Positions 62,903 through 64,000 of a stretch of 64,000 nucleotides of DNA are shown here, piece by piece (position 1 is the first letter of the stretch; each line of letters begins with the position of its first letter). The notes beneath the pieces are model-generated. The model saw only the letters and a program-made list of their open reading frames with translations, did not search any database and was not told where the DNA came from. The translations under genes were made by a program, and so were the position numbers. This DNA is from an uncultured Pelagibacteraceae bacterium. Lineage in GTDB: Bacteria; Pseudomonadota; Alphaproteobacteria; Pelagibacterales; Pelagibacteraceae. Location of the stretch: the NCBI GenBank assembly GCA_902556905.1, contig CACDYK010000003.1, positions 31,499-95,498 of the forward strand. The letters are read 5' to 3'.

Positions 62903-64000
62903 ATGAGTCCTAAAAACATTAATAGATATAAATTTAATATTTTAGATAAAAAAATTATTGGTATTTATAGAAAATATATAAATAAAAAAAAAATTTCTCC
63001 TAATAGTAAAATATTTTTTAAAAATTCTTTCTTGGGTTTTGTTACACAGCTAGATTGGTGCTTAATTGAAAAGAAAATTGAAAAAGATAATAAATTAAAA
63101 GAAATAGAGAATATTTTAGAGCTGCTTGAGACTAGTGAAAAATTTCTATCAAAAAAAACTTTTAAAACAAAAATAAATAATTTATTTAAAGATATATTTA
63201 TCGATTTAGTGAGCATAATACCCTTTTCGTTAGGTGACATTTATGGTCCAGGTTTTCTTGAAAAAAATATTGTTAAAAGATTTATAAATAATTTCAAATA
63301 TGCTATTTTTTATAAAAAAGTTTCTAAGATTAAATTAGTAAATGTTAAAAAAAATAAATCATTTTTTTTTAAAGAATGTAAAAAAAATAAAGCTAAAAAC
63401 TATAAACTTATTAATAAATTTATTCCTGATAGCTATTTTTCAGATCTTATAGAAAATAATATTGATAAAAATATAAGATTATATGCATCTGGAGATATAC
63501 TTTATAATGAAAATATTAGTAAAATTATTGCTTTAAAAAATAAAATCCAATTTATGAATATTGTTCATGGTGGGGGATATTATGAATTTAAAAACTCTTT
63601 ATGGGAAAGTTCTGAGAGACATTTAGCTGGAAATTTTCCCAAATTATATTTAAAATCTTTAGAAAATCATACCCAATATAAAAATCCAAAAAATATCAAA
63701 ATAATCTATGCTTTAAGAAGCTTGCCTCGAATTAACGACAAAATTGCATGCCCAGATTTTTATCATCATCTAAATGAAAAAAAAAATTTTGAGTCCATAA
63801 AACCATTTATAGAAAAATATAACATTAAATTAAGACCTCACCCAAGAGGTCTGCATAAATGTTATAAAGGTTTAAAAATAATAGGAAATAGTACTTATAA
63901 CCTAGACAGTAACAGCATAATAATATTTGATAGTATTTCTAGTTCATTAACTTTTTGGTTGGTAGCAAATAACATACCATTTATTCATATTATCAATAAA
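62903..64000 (+). CDS. LIC12162-like putative transferase, cut by window edge
   Basis: An open frame of 366 codons from the ATG at 62903 to the last base, with no stop; the 3' end is outside the window. It contains NIVHGGGYYEFKNSLWESSE near residue 217 and LRPHPRGL near residue 314, resembling the LIC12162 family of putative transferases in surface-carbohydrate loci. The Lys-rich N-terminal half is not recognisable. It is divergent from the DUF4910 gene across 72 bases. Family assignment is tentative. Confidence 0.55.
   Translation, partial: MSPKNINRYKFNILDKKIIGIYRKYINKKKISPNSKIFFKNSFLGFVTQLDWCLIEKKIEKDNKLKEIENILELLETSEKFLSKKTFKTKINNLFKDIFIDLVSIIPFSLGDIYGPGFLEKNIVKRFINNFKYAIFYKKVSKIKLVNVKKNKSFFFKECKKNKAKNYKLINKFIPDSYFSDLIENNIDKNIRLYASGDILYNENISKIIALKNKIQFMNIVHGGGYYEFKNSLWESSERHLAGNFPKLYLKSLENHTQYKNPKNIKIIYALRSLPRINDKIACPDFYHHLNEKKNFESIKPFIEKYNIKLRPHPRGLHKCYKGLKIIGNSTYNLDSNSIIIFDSISSSLTFWLVANNIPFIHIINK

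Larger units (their letters stand above)
17155..64000. other. Surface-polysaccharide island (HVR2-like), right end outside window
   Basis: From the gene next to the 5S promoter to the window edge, almost every gene is for nucleotide-sugar synthesis, glycosyl transfer, or polysaccharide modification and export. No housekeeping gene interrupts it and no mobile-element gene is visible. Base use is even more A/T-rich than the flank, with many poly-A and poly-T runs. Published work on Ca. Pelagibacter ubique describes hypervariable region 2 at this position between 5S and the rest of the rRNA operon. The right boundary is not visible. Confidence 0.8.

Noticed and set aside
62965..63240. 91-codon open frame on the minus strand
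   Set aside because: It is antisense to a 366-codon plus-strand frame with transferase-like motifs, and it has only low-complexity Ser/Phe/Leu sequence.
17155..64000. Transposases, integrases, att sites or a CRISPR array that could explain island mobility
   Set aside because: I looked for such genes, regularly spaced repeats and a tRNA-proximal duplication and saw none; A/T-rich homopolymer runs are the only frequent repeats.

Overview
The window looks like a SAR11-clade alphaproteobacterium (Candidatus Pelagibacter or a close relative). It is extremely A/T-rich and tightly packed, with gene ends that overlap by a few bases (TAATG and ATGA junctions) and no intergenic gap above about 160 bases. 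The gene orders yebC/tolQRA, zapA/fthC, tkt-gap-pgk-fba, efp-suhB and rpmE-trcR are alphaproteobacterial. I see no transposase, integrase, CRISPR array or phage structural gene.

Region 1 (1-17100) is a conserved flank. It holds the start of tolA with tolR and tolQ, a MOC1/phage-type RuvC-family resolvase next to yebC, ymdB, fthC, zapA with a coiled-coil partner, a central-carbon operon (tkt, gap, pgk, fba, then thiE, efp, suhB), rpmE, trcR, rpsU, an initiator tRNA, a transaldolase-family gene and the pntAB transhydrogenase genes. The flank ends with a 36-residue cytochrome oxidase subunit IV gene, rpmJ and a 5S rRNA gene, all on the minus strand.

Region 2 (about 17155 to the right edge) is one continuous surface-polysaccharide island of more than 40 genes. 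It contains nucleotide-sugar synthesis modules: a CDP-sugar/C-methyl module, a complete dTDP-rhamnose set, a WbpM/PglF-like dehydratase, UDP-sugar dehydrogenases, UDP-glucuronate 4-epimerase and UDP-galactopyranose mutase. It also has an initiating sugar transferase, many glycosyltransferases, an O-antigen ligase, an EpsG-like polymerase, a PglK-like ABC flippase, two AsnB-type amidotransferases and a nonulosonic-acid-like cluster. That last cluster includes a NeuB-like synthase, a NeuA-like cytidylyltransferase, a CBS-fused nucleotide-sugar dehydrogenase and a nearby GT29 sialyltransferase-like gene.

The architecture is the most striking feature. The 5S gene has no 23S or 16S gene beside it, only the island, and a near-consensus sigma-70 promoter sits immediately upstream of it. 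This matches the published hypervariable region 2 of Ca. Pelagibacter ubique, which separates the 5S gene from the rest of the rRNA operon. The 23S gene itself is not in the window, so that link is from memory of the literature. Within the island, plus-strand cassettes interrupt a mostly minus-strand backbone, which suggests modular exchange of sugar pathways.

The genes together predict a variable envelope glycan built on a polyprenyl carrier by a WcaJ/PglC-like transferase and extended by GT2, GT4 and GT29 enzymes. It would be decorated with rhamnose, galactofuranose, a C-methyl deoxysugar, amidated uronic acids, N-acylated aminosugars and a keto-sugar acid, then flipped, polymerised and ligated.
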